64,000 nucleotides of DNA, taken from assembly GCA_030765055.1 (NCBI GenBank), contig CM060953.1, positions 6,951,800 through 7,015,799 on the forward strand. Direction: 5' to 3'. Below, piece after piece: positions 1 through 11,366 of this stretch. The translations under genes and the position numbers were made by a program. The notes below the pieces were generated by a model. The model ran no database searches. It was not told where the DNA came from and saw only the letters and a program-made list of their open reading frames with translations. Position 1 is the first letter of the stretch, and every line of letters starts with the position of its first letter. The DNA comes from Mantis religiosa (taxonomy: Eukaryota > Arthropoda > Insecta > Mantodea > Mantidae).

Positions 1-995
1 CCGTAATGCATAAGGAAATTGGCCACACTCGAGCGGTATTACTCAGGGCAAATAGCTTGAGCTTTGTTTAAGTGTGGCGATAGCAGGAACTAATGTGTTG
101 TGATGGCTGGCCATAAGCTGCATCTTAAGTTAATCTAGTTAACCCTGGTGTAATGAATGAGTACCGAAGTACAGTGTAGCATCCTATCACAAAGTAGGTA
201 TCTCTAATTTTCAAACAGGGAAATTTTAAAAAGTCACCTCGGATGGTTGTTAAGTCATAAAGCAGGATTATTCGGAATGTTTTCCAGCTCTGCATGGAGG
301 AAAAGCAAAGCGGTCTATTGCAGTTCTTCCTTTGCAAAGGCAGTGGCTAGAAAGGCTACGGCAGTAGGAAAAAGTGAAATTACAAAAATAAAGTATTGAA
401 GAATTTGAAAAAGCTGGTATTTCAGGTACACGAGTTACTTCTCCAGAGGGACAACATAATCAGAAAAGTTTTTTCAAATGGGACGATTTCCTTAAATGCA
501 TAGTTTGGAGAACTTTTTTCAGAGTATTATTAAGTGTGTAAAGAAATTCCAACAGTGAAGTTATTCTATGCATAAATGAGATTAACTTTGGTTTTAGACA
601 GAAAACATTGTGATAAATATAATGCCCATACAATAAGAATACTCATCGAGAGGTCTTGATGGAAGAAGAAATAGAATAGTAATCAATGTGTGTTTGGATA
701 GCAGTGAGGAAGAGGAAGCAAATACTTTAATATGCAGGAATCGGAATCTTGTAAGAATTAAATAAGACAATTTAGTTCTACTCCTTAGTGCAGCACATTT
801 TCTGCTTCAATAATGTACATATTTTCGTAACATGCTATTTACCTCACTTTCCCTCTGACAGCCAGCCATGCGTTGTAAACAGATAACAGCACCTCCACTC
901 AAGGTATCTTCCTAAATGCCCCGGGTAATAATAAAGCTTCAACAATAATCATAATATAATAATTTTAGATTATTATAATCATAATTTTATATTAT
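1..995. other. AT-rich stretch, nothing recognised
   Basis: No conserved peptide, tRNA-like box pair or repeat shared with the rest of the window was seen. If SRSF1 continues to the left of this window, this would be intronic sequence of that gene on the minus strand. Confidence 0.4.
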
Positions 996-1714
996 GGTAA
1001 AAGTGCAGAATAGGTGTGCAGAGTTATGTTGGTACGGAATGATACTGTTGCCAACTGTGACACTCCGATATATGCAACAGCAGAGTGTTACCAACACATT
1101 TTCTTATTATAAACTAGCGATACTGTTATACGCAAATACACAGGAACATTGCCAGACACATTTTCTTTTTCTTATTATAAACTAGCGATAGTAAAGGGAA
1201 TAGTGTGTAGTAAGCTTTGTTTATTATATTATATAATTATTAACAATAATAATTAATAAAGAACTCGGGCAATGATCCACTAACCTTTGCATCAGTTTAT
1301 TTGGTTATTACAGTATCGCTGGTTTACTTAAGTAATGTTGACTATTCCAAAACCGTGGTAAATTTAACTTTTTAAATAATTATAATAGTGAGAATATCAG
1401 AATATATAATAATAATAATAACTCTGACAATGAGCCACTGATCTTTACGTCAGTTTCTTTGGGTGTTATAGTATCGCTGGTTTGCTTACGTAATGTTGAC
1501 TATTCCAAAACTTTGTGCTATATTCCTTTAAGTTTTTGAATAATTATGATAAAATAGCAAGAATATAATATATAATTATGATGGTTGTATAATTTCACTG
1601 GTTTGCTTGCATAATGTTGGTATTTTCCGCGGTAGCATGCTCTGGAAGTTGGCAAGACCCGAGCTATGACATCAGAGCCACAATATCTGTTCGCACCTAT
1701 TCTACACTTTTACC
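996..1714. mobile_element. Non-autonomous DNA element with ~28 bp terminal inverted repeats
   Basis: The left end starts GGTAAAAGTGCAGAATAGG and the right end, read on the minus strand, starts GGTAAAAGTGTAGAATAGG. About 24 of the first 28 bases match. The 719 bp interior is AT-rich with no transposase ORF. It contains degenerate internal repeats: a block of about 160 bp beginning near 1265 recurs near 1423, and a shorter block ending ACTAGCGATA occurs twice near 1120 and 1180. I could not find a clear target-site duplication, so the superfamily is open. Confidence 0.5.
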
Positions 1715-2098
1715 GAAGCTTTGTTACTAAGTATATCATTATTTACCCACCCTAGTCTGGCCACTTTCAATTTCTTTTAGTTTTTAATTAATGATCCGCA
1801 ATTGGAAACGGCTTGTTTCCATTATGTCACTCCTTAGCACATGAACATAAGAAAAATGTTATTCTGCAGTTTAACCCAAAAATGTCACTCAGATGCACTT
1901 TACAATTCAGGATATAGACTCCTTCCGCTGTTTGGTGTGCAAAAGTTGGCAACAGGTGGACAGCTGCAAGAGTGTTCTAGTGATGAATGTCAGCTGGGAT
2001 ATGTGTTTTGTGTGTATTTGAAATTACAATGCTTTTTACTCACTTTTTTTTATCGGAGTCATCAAAGTTATGTTCAATGTACTTTAATGTCTGAATTT

Positions 2099-2333
2099 GT
2101 TTTTAATTTACATCCTCCAGCGTTAAGTCATATCAGACAATGAATGAATGGGTGAAATGATGCTCAAGCAAGTCCAAATCCACAGAGCTTAGAGTTAACT
2201 TGACATTCATCTTTCAGGATAAGGGAAATTCCCAGAGAAATCCTTATCCAGGTAACTAACCCTGACAGATTCGAACTCGGGACCTCTTGAACATGAGGCA
2301 GACACACTACCATCTATGCTACCGAGGCAGGCT
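2099..2333 (-). mobile_element. SINE A, full-length tRNA-derived copy
   Basis: On the minus strand it starts with a tRNA-like head (AGCCTGCCTCGGTAGCAT), followed by a B-box-like GTTCGAATCTG, then a body with TTATCCTGAAAGATGAATG and the tail CGTCTGATATGACTTAACGC. This is a pol III type SINE of about 240 bp. It would lie in the first intron of SRSF1 if that intron continues leftward. Confidence 0.85.
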
Positions 2334-3107
2334 ACCTGAATGATGTAAACATAATTGTTATGCATATTTCCTGATATTCTTATTCACTTTGACCATTAAA
2401 ACTTCCTTTTACATACTTTAAAACAAATCTATGCTTACTAAGTGAATGTGAGAACAGTGTAATGGGTGAAATCACATAATTACTGCACAATGTTGTGAAA
2501 ATTTCCAAATTCCAGTAGATACAAAATGAAATGTGTTGCATCGCCCCACTGGCTCAAGCACATAGGCACGTGATAGGGTACAGTTGCTATGAGGACAGAT
2601 GGGTTTCACTTCAATACATGTAACAGTTAATAAAACTTGAGAAAGACATCAGCAATTTCAGAATAAGTGTACACTAATCATGAGTTAATAAAGAGTAACT
2701 GCGAATTACTGCAGTTTATCCTACACTGATATTTTTACAATGTTTTCCCATTTCTACCATAACCTTTAACTAGGAATTCCTGCCTCATGACTGAAACCGT
2801 CCAACTATTTCCAAAAAAGTAACTCTTGCTTGCAGCGTTCCGGCTTTATCTGTTACCTTTGTAGTAAAACGTGCTAAGTAAACAAGCTAGTTATACCAAT
2901 GCAGATATACCAATTCCTCCGCACTAATGCGTTTAAAACCGTACCATTATCGCGCTATTTCTGAAATTCAAAAACCGGCTAAATTTACCGGCATGCTTTT
3001 TGTGCGATCATATCTACACTAATAAAATTAATCTACCGTTATCAAAGATAACAACGCACTTATACCTATCTAAACATAAAAACATCCTTCACAAATTGCC
3101 ATCTTAC
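2334..3107. other. Putative start of SRSF1 intron 1
   Basis: The sequence follows the splice donor of SRSF1 exon 1 on the minus strand. No second exon encoding the rest of RRM1 was found between here and the window edge, so the intron is probably longer than 3.1 kb. No repeat was recognised. Confidence 0.4.
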
Positions 3108-3274
3108 CTAGGATCTTCGAATTCTACGAAAGCGAAAGGTGGTCCTCTTCTGTTCTTCAAATCTACAAAAGTTACTTTGCCGAACTTATAAAACAGATCC
3201 TGAATATCTTTTGTTCTAATATCTGGAGGAAGATTACCTACGTAAATTCTACATTCATTACGGCCGTAAGACAT
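3108..3274 (-). CDS. SRSF1: Serine/arginine-rich splicing factor SRSF1 (SF2/ASF), first coding exon, partial
   Basis: This minus-strand exon begins at ATG 3274-3272 and reads 55 codons plus two bases, to a GTAAGA donor at 3107. It encodes MSYGRNECRIYVGNLPPDIR and continues through TKDIQDLFYKFGKVTFVDLK to NRRGPPFAFVEFEDP. This is the first RRM domain: RNP2 is RIYVGNL (residues 9-15) and RNP1 is GPPFAFVEF (about 44-52). SR proteins of this family bind exonic enhancers and act in nuclear spliceosome assembly and splice-site choice. The rest of RRM1, RRM2 and the RS tail are not in the window, so they lie further left. The exon ends in phase 2 inside the codon after DP, where an Arg is expected. 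It resembles SRSF1 more than SRSF9, but insects have one SF2-type ancestor of both. Confidence 0.93.
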
Positions 3275-3480
3275 GCTGCCTTAATTAGTTAATCCTCTCA
3301 AATTCCAAAAATCGTTTTTACCCCACGCTATCTCCGCTTTCTCATTCACAAGATGGAGTCCCACGCGCAAGTCGAAATTGATTGTTATCGAACTTTGCAT
3401 TAGCAGGTTTACCAACAAGTAGAAATAAACTATTGCGGCCTTCGGAATTTCCAACACTCCGAGCTGCTCCGAGCCCAGTA
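3275..3480 (-). promoter_or_regulatory. SRSF1 5' UTR and proximal promoter region
   Basis: This lies immediately upstream (minus strand) of the SRSF1 start codon. It has no repeat and is less AT-rich than its surroundings. No TATA box was convincing. The transcription start is not determinable by eye, so the assignment rests on position alone. Confidence 0.35.
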
Positions 3481-4953
3481 GAGTGAGTTCTGTACTATAT
3501 AACCTGCTTTAGTTGTGTAACTATGGTAACGCGCTGGAGCGCATCGATTGAAACCGATTTTCACCGAACTTGGTACGAAGAAACACGACTTATGGCATAT
3601 ATAAACTAACATAATTAAAAAACACTTGTTTTAGCACTTTTATATCAGAATAAACACTCAGACAGTTCTGCCAGTAAACCAAATTTTGTTGGTAGTTTAG
3701 TTTTTCATACATTGAGTTCAGTAAGAAAATCGCACTACGGTACACCTCTTCTGGACGCATACAAAGGTAACATATCAAGATAACAGCAACTGAATTGATT
3801 AATTAACAGTTATTTACAACTTACCACGCTATTTTTCATATGTTTGTTGGTATTACGTTATTTAATTGAAATAATTGTGTTGCTTTCATACTATATGCTT
3901 TTGCCTGGATGTCACTGGGCTTTCTCCTTTCAAAATGTAGCTGAAGTGAAGCTCATTTTGACAGGTCTGTGTCTTTTTTCTGTGCTTCTAGAGTAACGTC
4001 CCATGAGCAGTACCGTAAAAGCAACATTTTCTGACTCCATTAAATTGAACATAAATTGGTACAGTAATTCTGAATTCTCATTCACTAACCATGTAGTGCA
4101 TGGATTGGGTTCCAAAATGCCTGGGTACTGCAAATTGTTGTTTTGTAAAATTAATATTTTGTAATGCCGCTGCCTGCAGTAAACCTCATTAATGTAATTA
4201 TTTTTCATTGAGGATATACAATTTTTAATTTAATTTGCATGAATCTTAGCCTCCTTACAAGAAGGGCGCTGCCAACATTAAAATTTTATACTTATTTTGT
4301 TAGTAAACAAACTTAATTTCTAAGAAAGCAATAAGAAGGAATGATACAATAATAATGTTGTAGACTTCGTTAAAATACACCTTACGTTTATAACAAAAGC
4401 CGTTAAAAATTGGCATGTAGTTTCATAAGATTTGCCAATACCTAGTTTAATTATTTTATGCAATCTGCTTTAATATGTGTTAAAAAGAAAGAATGTCCAT
4501 AAAGATTTGCATACATGTGAATTTAAAGGCTGCTGGATAGTTATATAAATAGACAATACCTGTACTGGAAAGTTCTGCAGCATTTTATGGCGTCAACATA
4601 GAGACATCAGAACGTTATACAATTGCATGTTTGGCATGTTGAAAAAAGAAAATATTTTTGCTAGTGAGACTTTTTAGTTAGAAAAAAGCCAATTTTACAT
4701 TACATAGATCCATATTTCGAGGGTGTTTTCGCTTAAAATGCAAAGGTATGTGTTTTTAGTTTGTATATTTTAATGCATATAGGTATAAGTGCTTTTGACT
4801 ATTTTTTGTGATTTATTATCTAATCTGTACATCTCTTCGATGAAACAATAAGTTCACAAATTCCACGAGAAATATAAAACCATTATTAGTAAGAACGTTA
4901 GAATTTTGCGACCGGGGCTACGTGCGGCTGTTGCAGTGTTATTTATTTACTTA
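3481..4953. other. Intergenic, nothing recognised
   Basis: AT-rich sequence upstream of SRSF1. Short ORFs here resemble no family I know. No shared repeat was seen. Confidence 0.35.
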
Positions 4954-5107
4954 TTTATGTACAGGCATTTCTTAGCTGCTGTGGTTCTCAGCGTTCCACT
5001 CTATATTGGGCGTGAAATGTCGTTTAATTTTGCTCAGAGGTATGTATCTTTATCATGCATGAGCTTATTTTAAATTTGCGACACGGGGCTACCTGCTTTA
5101 CTTCCCT
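4954..5107 (-). repeat. Repeat G copy
   Basis: Read on the minus strand, it runs from AAGAAGGGAAGTAAAGCAGG through CCTCTGAGCAAAATTAAACG to GGAACGCTGAGAACCACAGC. The same string order appears at 13865, 27592 and 53170. It is a dispersed non-coding repeat of unknown class, about 150 bp. Confidence 0.75.
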
Positions 5108-6029
5108 TCTTCTGAAAGCTTGCATCCTGATAAGTAGAACCAAAACAAACATGCGACAATGAAGTCACGTGATATTAACGTTTTATTTTCATTAAGAGAC
5201 AGTTTTACAACAAAACGAAATGCGCCAAATTGCGAATCCTTATAGAAAACTTTAAGCCAGATGTTACCAATGTCTATTTTAAACCATGGCGTAAATATTA
5301 TATAATATACTAACAATATACTATAAGTTCTGAAATCATAAGTATATTACTGGTAAGAGGTCACAACTGCATTTACCTTTCATAGCAAAACGTTGCGTGA
5401 GTTCAGCTTCAAGTACAATGGCATATAAGCTTCCCTTAGAAATAAAACACATCAGATCATTCGCAACATTTCAAAGAAGACTAAAATGCATTTACTAAAC
5501 AAAGATTATTACTCCATGATGGAATACCTAGGTTATAAGAATCAGATGTGCAACACTCACATGTCTTTCTCTACTCTTGTACAAAGTATTCTTACAAACA
5601 TTTGTTGCTCTATTTACTACAAGATAAACATCTTATTGTTAATTTTCTTGTGGGTAGAAAGAAATGTGGATATACGTAGACTAAAAAATAGATAATTGTT
5701 TTAAACCTGAAGTGTCATTATCTTTGTATGGAGAAGAAATAAAAAAAAATAATAATAATAACACTTCCCATCTGAAAAACATATAAATGTATCCAAAATA
5801 GGTTATTTTGTTTTAAAAAAGGACGTGACATAAATTGTGTTTTAACAAGATCTTCATTTGTTATGTAGTAATATTTTGTCTATCTCTTACAGCTACACGA
5901 CTAAAGTCGTTTAGAGGGAAGAGGACTTCTGAGGACATTCACAGAAAATTTAAGATATACGTTTGATTTGTCATGAAAATATTTTAAATATACCTATGGT
6001 ATTTTAGTTAAGATCGTTTAGAACATAAA
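5108..6029. other. Intergenic, nothing recognised
   Basis: AT-rich, with a short AAT run near 5745. No family was recognised. Confidence 0.35.
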
Positions 6030-6785
6030 ACCGAGAGGGGGGTGGCTCTGGAAGTTTTGTCTGTATCCGTATTCGGAAGGTCCTTGTTCGATTCCCATGG
6101 CCAGCCTAACTGGCCGTTTTCGGAGGTTTTCCCGGGTAGCTAGGTAAATGCTGGGTAGATTAATTATATCCCCCAAATTTCCTATCCCTCTATTTCATCT
6201 GCATTATCATTTAACATCATCTCTCATCTGGTGATCGCCTTCAGGGTAGAAGTGTCGGCGCTGCATGGCAGGACGATGTGCTCCTCCTCCGGTAGGTCGG
6301 TCTCCAAACCCGGCCTGGTGGGCCTTTTCCGGACCACGGAGGGTGGGATGACGGTTGTTGTGGCCTGCCGGAGAGTTTTTAACTAATCAAGTGTAGTGTC
6401 GTGGCTCCTTGGGACGGCCGCTCTCTGCCTCTTTTTGTCTGATCTCTTCTCCTAGGGATCTTTTTTTGTAATTTACGTCCTCCAACATTTAGTCATATCG
6501 GGCAATGAATGAAATGAATGAAATGATGCTCAATGCGTCCGGGGTCCATGGAGCTTAGAGTTACTCGACATTCGTCTTTCAGGTTAAGGGAAACCCCCGG
6601 AAAAACCTTATCGAGGTAACTCACCCTGACCGAGATTCGAGCTCGGGACCTCTTGAACGTGAGGCAGACATGCTACCATCTACGCTACCGAGGCGGGCTC
6701 TCTTCTCCTAGGGATGCCCCACTTGGGGACATAAGTACAATAGAACAAGTTTGGACCTCAGTGCCGAATCCCCACTGTAACATAG
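6030..6785 (+). mobile_element. SINE B copy, split by a SINE A insertion
   Basis: The head reads ACCGAGAGGGGGGTGGCTCT (A-box-like), then a B-box-like TTGTTCGATTCCC, then a body containing CGGAGGTTTTCCCGGGTAGC and CTCCTCCGGTAGGTCGGTCTCC. The body is interrupted after 6459 and resumes at 6716 with CCCCACTTGGGG, ending near the block that matches 48236-48290 in reverse. Related copies are at 11900-12915, 23353-23716, 40085-40437 and 48236-48560. Confidence 0.8.
6460..6699 (-). mobile_element. SINE A nested in SINE B, with 16 bp target-site duplication
   Basis: This is a complete minus-strand SINE A (head GCCCGCCTCGGTAGCGTAG, B box GCTCGAATCTCGG, A-rich 3' end seen here as the T run at 6461). 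It is bounded by exact 16 bp direct repeats CTCTTCTCCTAGGGAT at 6444-6459 and 6700-6715. This is a textbook retroposition footprint and shows SINE A moved after SINE B. Confidence 0.93.
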
Positions 6786-8029
6786 TCCAGACCAGTCTGC
6801 GGTATCTAACTTTTGGATGGAATGCAAATACTTCGCCTACGTAAGAACGTACTAGAGTATGTAATAGGTTAAGTACGTAGTTCCCTTAAATGAATATTTA
6901 TTATCAATTATTATAAATAATTTCTCTGAAACATTTCCAAGCGTGAAACAGTGTACGTTGATATCGGTTTGCTTTGATTCGCCCCTGGCTCCCTCTATAC
7001 CGGTAACGTATGGTACAGTTACACCTAAACTGTTTCGTTAGTGTCCAAGTTACCCTGTCTGTATGGAGCGTTACGGAATTTAACCTACAAATAGGAATTA
7101 CAGAAAAGTAATGGGCTAGCATTTTGTTTGTAGTTAATTCTGGCTATACTATGTTAAAATGATGTTTTAGCACTTGTACAGGGTTTAAACCAGCACCAAC
7201 GGCCGAGCAAGTAATGAAATATCACTGTTGTTTGTCCCCCTGATACGGTTCTCCACGTGAATGTGGAGGTATCAGTGTTTCACAGGCTCTTGCTGATGTT
7301 TATAACCTTGGAAATATCACAAATATAATTGTTGTGGGTGAAAAATTAATTATGTATTTTAGAGCGAAATTCAGCGTCGCATTATTTACTTGCATTTATC
7401 GACATGACTATTCAAAAGTAAAGTCAGTAATAACTTCAACGTTTGTCGTCACAAACCATAGATGTCCCTAGGCTATCCTTCTGTAATCCCTGAAAGTTTG
7501 TCCGTGAATTTCCAACGCCTAACATGCCCTTTGTATGCGTAGTGCATACAGGCACCTTTTAGTAAAAGCTTTCTAAATTGTAAGAGAAATTTAAAGTTAT
7601 ATGCTGAATATTCTAAATTCGTTTTAGGATATGCATATACACATTAAACAAATTACTATCATAATGTGTCTGTTACATTTGTTACTCTGCGTTCTAAAAT
7701 AGTTACTAACAAAAGAAAACAATTGTAAATAAAATAGTTTCACTTAAAACTGTAATTAATGGAACTCTTATTTTCATTTTTAGGCTACATACTAATATGG
7801 TACATGTGTTTTTGTTCGATACATACGAAGCAGTTCACCCTAGATTACTAAAGTATTTACTGACGCGGGGCTATCGCTTTTAAGCACACTTAAAAACCAC
7901 TTGTGTGGATCGAGTTTGAACACACGACCTTAAGATTGATAAGTTACATCTCGCAACAGGAATGGACCATTACGTGGTCACTTTTATATATTTATCAGGA
8001 GTACATAACACTATATAGTGAGGAAACAC
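6786..8029. other. Intergenic, nothing recognised
   Basis: No shared repeat or exon-like peptide was seen. One hundred bases near 7850-7920 resemble short GC-richer fragments elsewhere (CGGGGCTA) but could not be classified. Confidence 0.3.
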
Positions 8030-8345
8030 GAAATCTAGATAGGGGACCCGATGTAGTACAGACTGACCTATAAGCTTAAGGACCAGGAGTAATTCCATCA
8101 GCAGTACCTACAACCAACGCCCGTCCGCAACACACAAAATACCATCGCCTAGTCCTACAAGCCTAAAATAAATGACAGGAAATGATGCAGACAAGAAACT
8201 CATGGTAGACGGGGAACTATCCCGTTACGACCCGGGAAAACCACAAAAAAACCATGAGTAGAGCAGTCGGGAACTGAACCCAGGCGCATTCTCGCTGTGT
8301 GTTAGGGACATATCAACTGAATCACTAAACAGAGTATTGATTTAA
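8030..8345 (-). mobile_element. tRNA-derived SINE, family H
   Basis: On the minus strand a tRNA-like head (GTGATTCAGTTGATATGTCC) is followed by a B box CTGGGTTCAGTTCCC, a GC-richer body with GGTTTTCCCGGGTCG, and a run to about 8030. It is the only copy I recognise in the window. The head and box spacing support a pol III retroposon. Confidence 0.6.
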
Positions 8346-9049
8346 AGGCTCAATATGAGCAAAAAACACCTTTTGTACCTTTATAGGATCAAAAGGCAAG
8401 AGACTAACTGGATTAACTCTTGTAAATATTGTAAACAATGTATCGAGTACACGACGACCCACTGAAAATTGTCGCATTTACTTCCTACTGTAGTTGCTGT
8501 GTAACTATCTATGACTAAATATGTAAGTCGTTCAATGTTGCCAACCAACATTATATGGATTGGTCCTTTCCTCCCCTCACTACCCAAAAGCATTACATTT
8601 CATTTTATCCCTTAATATCTACCTGCGTTTTAATGAGTTTAGTATTTTTTTTAGTTATTTATTAACAGGTAATATGCGGTACAAGTCTGTAGTGCTTTGA
8701 TATAACGCTTTTGAATACCTGGAGGGAGAGAGAGCCCTCCCCCGCATACCCCTAGCGGCCTACGCTCGCCTCCTACACGTTTTTCGCACGCATGTGTAGT
8801 GTTGAACTAAGTTCATTCCGTTTCTAGGACGGCTCATTAACAATCACACAAGCAATTCTTTTAGAGGGCATCTACTAAACATTTATTTTCCCAAACATCA
8901 AAACACATATTTTCACAATCAAAACACATTTGTTCCGTGAAGTATATATTTGTAAATTAACTTTTCTGTGCATTTAATGATAGAATACACATGAAATACA
9001 ATAAAATCACAGGATTTTAGTTTTCCAGCGCCACTTCCATAGCATATTC
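8346..9049. other. Intergenic, nothing recognised
   Basis: AT-rich sequence with a short purine-rich then CCTCCCCCGC-type segment near 8720-8790. No feature could be assigned. Confidence 0.3.
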
Positions 9050-10389
9050 CATGAAACTAGGTCAGAGGAATTACCTGGGTCAAGTTTTACAGGGTTCTCC
9101 CTTATCCTCAAAGATGAATGTCTGGTAACTCTAACTTCTATATATCCTGTACTCATTTGAACATCATTTCATTCATCGTCCGATATGACTTAACGTTGGA
9201 GGTTTTCTCTTATCCTGAAAGATGAATGTCTGATAACTCTAAGCTCTATGTACCCTGTACTCATTTGAACATCATTTCATTCATCGTCCGATATGACTTA
9301 ACGTTGGAGGTTTTCTCTTATCCTGAAAGATGAATGTCTGGTAACTCTAAGCTCTATGTACCTTGTACTCATTTGAACATCATTTCATTCATCGTCTGAT
9401 ATGACTTAAGGTTGGAGGTTTTCTCTTTTCCTGAAAGATGAATGTCTGATAACTCTAGGCTCTATGTACCCTGTACTTATTTGAACATCATTTCATTCAT
9501 CGTCCGATATGACTTAACGTTGGAGATTTTCTCTTATCCTGAAAGATGAATGTCTGGTAACTCTAAGCTCTATGTACCCTGTACTTATTTGAACATCATT
9601 TCATTCATCGTCCGATATGACTTAATGTTGGAGGTTTTCTCTTATCCTGAAAGATGAATATCTGGTAACTCTAAGCTCTATGTACCCTGTACTTATTTGA
9701 ACATCATTTCATTCATCGTCCGATATGACTTAACGTTGGAGGTTTTCTCTTATCCTGAAAGATGAATGTCTGGTAACTCTAAGCTCTATGTACCCTGTAC
9801 TTATTTGAACATCATTTCATTCATCGTCCGATATGACTTAATGTTGGAGGTTTTCTCTTATCCTGAAAGATGAATATCTGGTAACTCTAAGCTCTATGTA
9901 CCCTGTACTTATTTGAACATCACTTCATTCATCGTCCGATATGACTTAATGTTGGAGGTTTTCTCTTATCCTGAAAGATGAATGTCTGGTAACTCTAAGC
10001 TCCATGTACCCTGTACTTATTTGAACATCATTTCATTCATCGTCCGATATGACTTAATGTTGGAGGTTTTCTCTTATCCTGAAAGATGAATGTCTGGTAA
10101 CTCTAAGCTCTATGTACCCTGTACTTATTTGAACATCATTTCATTCATCGTCCGATATGACTTAACGTTGGAGATTTTCTCTTATCCTGAAAGATGAATG
10201 TCTGGTAACTCTAAGCTCTATGTACCCTGTACTTATTTGAACATCATTTCATTCATCGTCCGATATGACTTAATGTTGGAGGTTTTCTCTTATCCTGAAA
10301 GATGAATGTCTGATAACTCTAAGCTCTATGTACTCTGTACTCATTTGAACATCATTTCATTCATCGTCCGATATGGCTTAAAGTTGGAG
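9050..10389 (+). repeat. SINE A 3' body amplified as a 12 x 108 bp tandem array
   Basis: The unit starts GGTTTTCTCTTATCCTGAAA, passes CTCTAAGCTCTATGTACCCT, and ends CGTCCGATATGACTTAACGT plus TGGA. Unit starts fall at 9093, 9201, 9309 and so on to 10281, exactly 108 bp apart with no net indel over twelve units. The unit is the 3' half of SINE A (compare 11590-11725). Upstream, 9055-9092 looks like a degraded end of the tRNA-like head, so this is probably one SINE insertion with an expanded tail, not a chromosomal satellite. Similar arrays occur at 55703-56570 and 43613-43912. Confidence 0.9.
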
Positions 10390-10800
10390 AAATTTAATTT
10401 TAAAAATTGTGGATTTCGCGTTGTAGCACAAGAGCGTGTTTTGTTTCTTTGTATGCTGTTAAATCTAACAGCAGTAGTAATGTATACACCATAATTTAAA
10501 ATCTAAGGCGTATAAACTCGATGTTACATGACAATAGTGTAGCTGACAGATCTTGTGTGTTTTAAGGAGTTTCTGATGTAATAAAATTACCTTACAGAAT
10601 GAGTGAAGGAGGAAAAATTTAATGATAGAACGCCGCCTTTGTTACTTGTATTTGCCGGACAATAAGACAATAATGAGTCGCTGCCTGCCGCCATATTGGA
10701 GTCTGACTTACAGATTGAGGTACTACAGGGTGTTTCCCCAGTGTTTTCGTCGCTTTTACGCTTCTTAACTTTTTTGTTGTTTTACATATATACACAATAT
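10390..10800. other. Short intergenic stretch, nothing recognised
   Basis: It lies between the 108 bp array and a solo LTR. The last four bases (10797-10800, ATAT) are the target duplication of the LTR. Confidence 0.4.
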
Positions 10801-11291
10801 TGTGACTTTGTGGGTTCGTGAAATGAAAAGTCCAATTACACCACTCAAAAATGTTATTTATTTCCACCGACTTACAGTTAAACTCTTGCCAATTACACGG
10901 AATTACGTAATGCACACAATTACGATTCACCAGTTCGTCCGTTACAATTTCACTTGCACTCGTAATTACGTACAATGTTCCGATGCTCTCACACAGTCTT
11001 CTCGTCGTACACTAGCACTGCATTCTTAAACCAAGAACTGACTGACTGACTAACTCCTCCTGCACGACGTGTAGCTTATATAGGGTCCGCTTGCCGATCT
11101 GGAAGGTTCTCCATTAGATGAAAATATCCCGTAAGTTCGAGAACACAGGTGGAACAGAAAGAGACGGCACAATGGTGTTTTTTGTCCCAGCCTTCCCTTC
11201 TTAACGCTATAAGACAAACGAGGGGGCGGGGCGAACACCGACCCGTCTGCTGCTTGCCCAGTCTACAGGGTGTTCCGACGCTCGGGTGACA
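10801..11291 (-). mobile_element. Solo LTR of a gypsy-type element, 491 bp
   Basis: On the minus strand it begins TGTCACCCGAGCGTCGG and ends AAAGTCACA, that is TG...CA, flanked by ATAT at 10797-10800 and 11292-11295. It has a TATA-like TATATAAG near 11084-11076 and a poly(A) signal GGAAATAAA near 10864-10856, both in minus orientation. Its 3' end (TGAGTGGTGTAATTGGACTT, GAACCCACAAAGTCACA) closely matches the LTRs at 17542 and 20400. No internal region is attached, so it is a recombination product. Confidence 0.85.
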
Positions 11292-11295
11292 ATAT

Positions 11296-11366
11296 ACATA
11301 AACACCCATGTCTAAGGTGGGAATCAAACCCGCGACCCTCTTCACGGCGGAACGCCAGAGGAAGGG
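11296..11366 (-). repeat. Fragment with tRNA-like B box
   Basis: The minus strand reads GGGTCGCGGGTTTGATTCCC, a B-box-like motif, then ACCTTAGACATGGG. It is too short to assign to a family and is probably a truncated SINE head. Confidence 0.35.

Noticed and set aside
1..3107. Remaining SRSF1 exons
   Set aside because: I searched the minus strand for the rest of RRM1 and for RS-rich coding sequence and found none; they must lie outside the window.
9093..10388. CRISPR-like regular repeats
   Set aside because: Units of 108 bp are contiguous with no unique spacers, and the same holds for the 91, 112 and 129 bp arrays; the context is eukaryotic.
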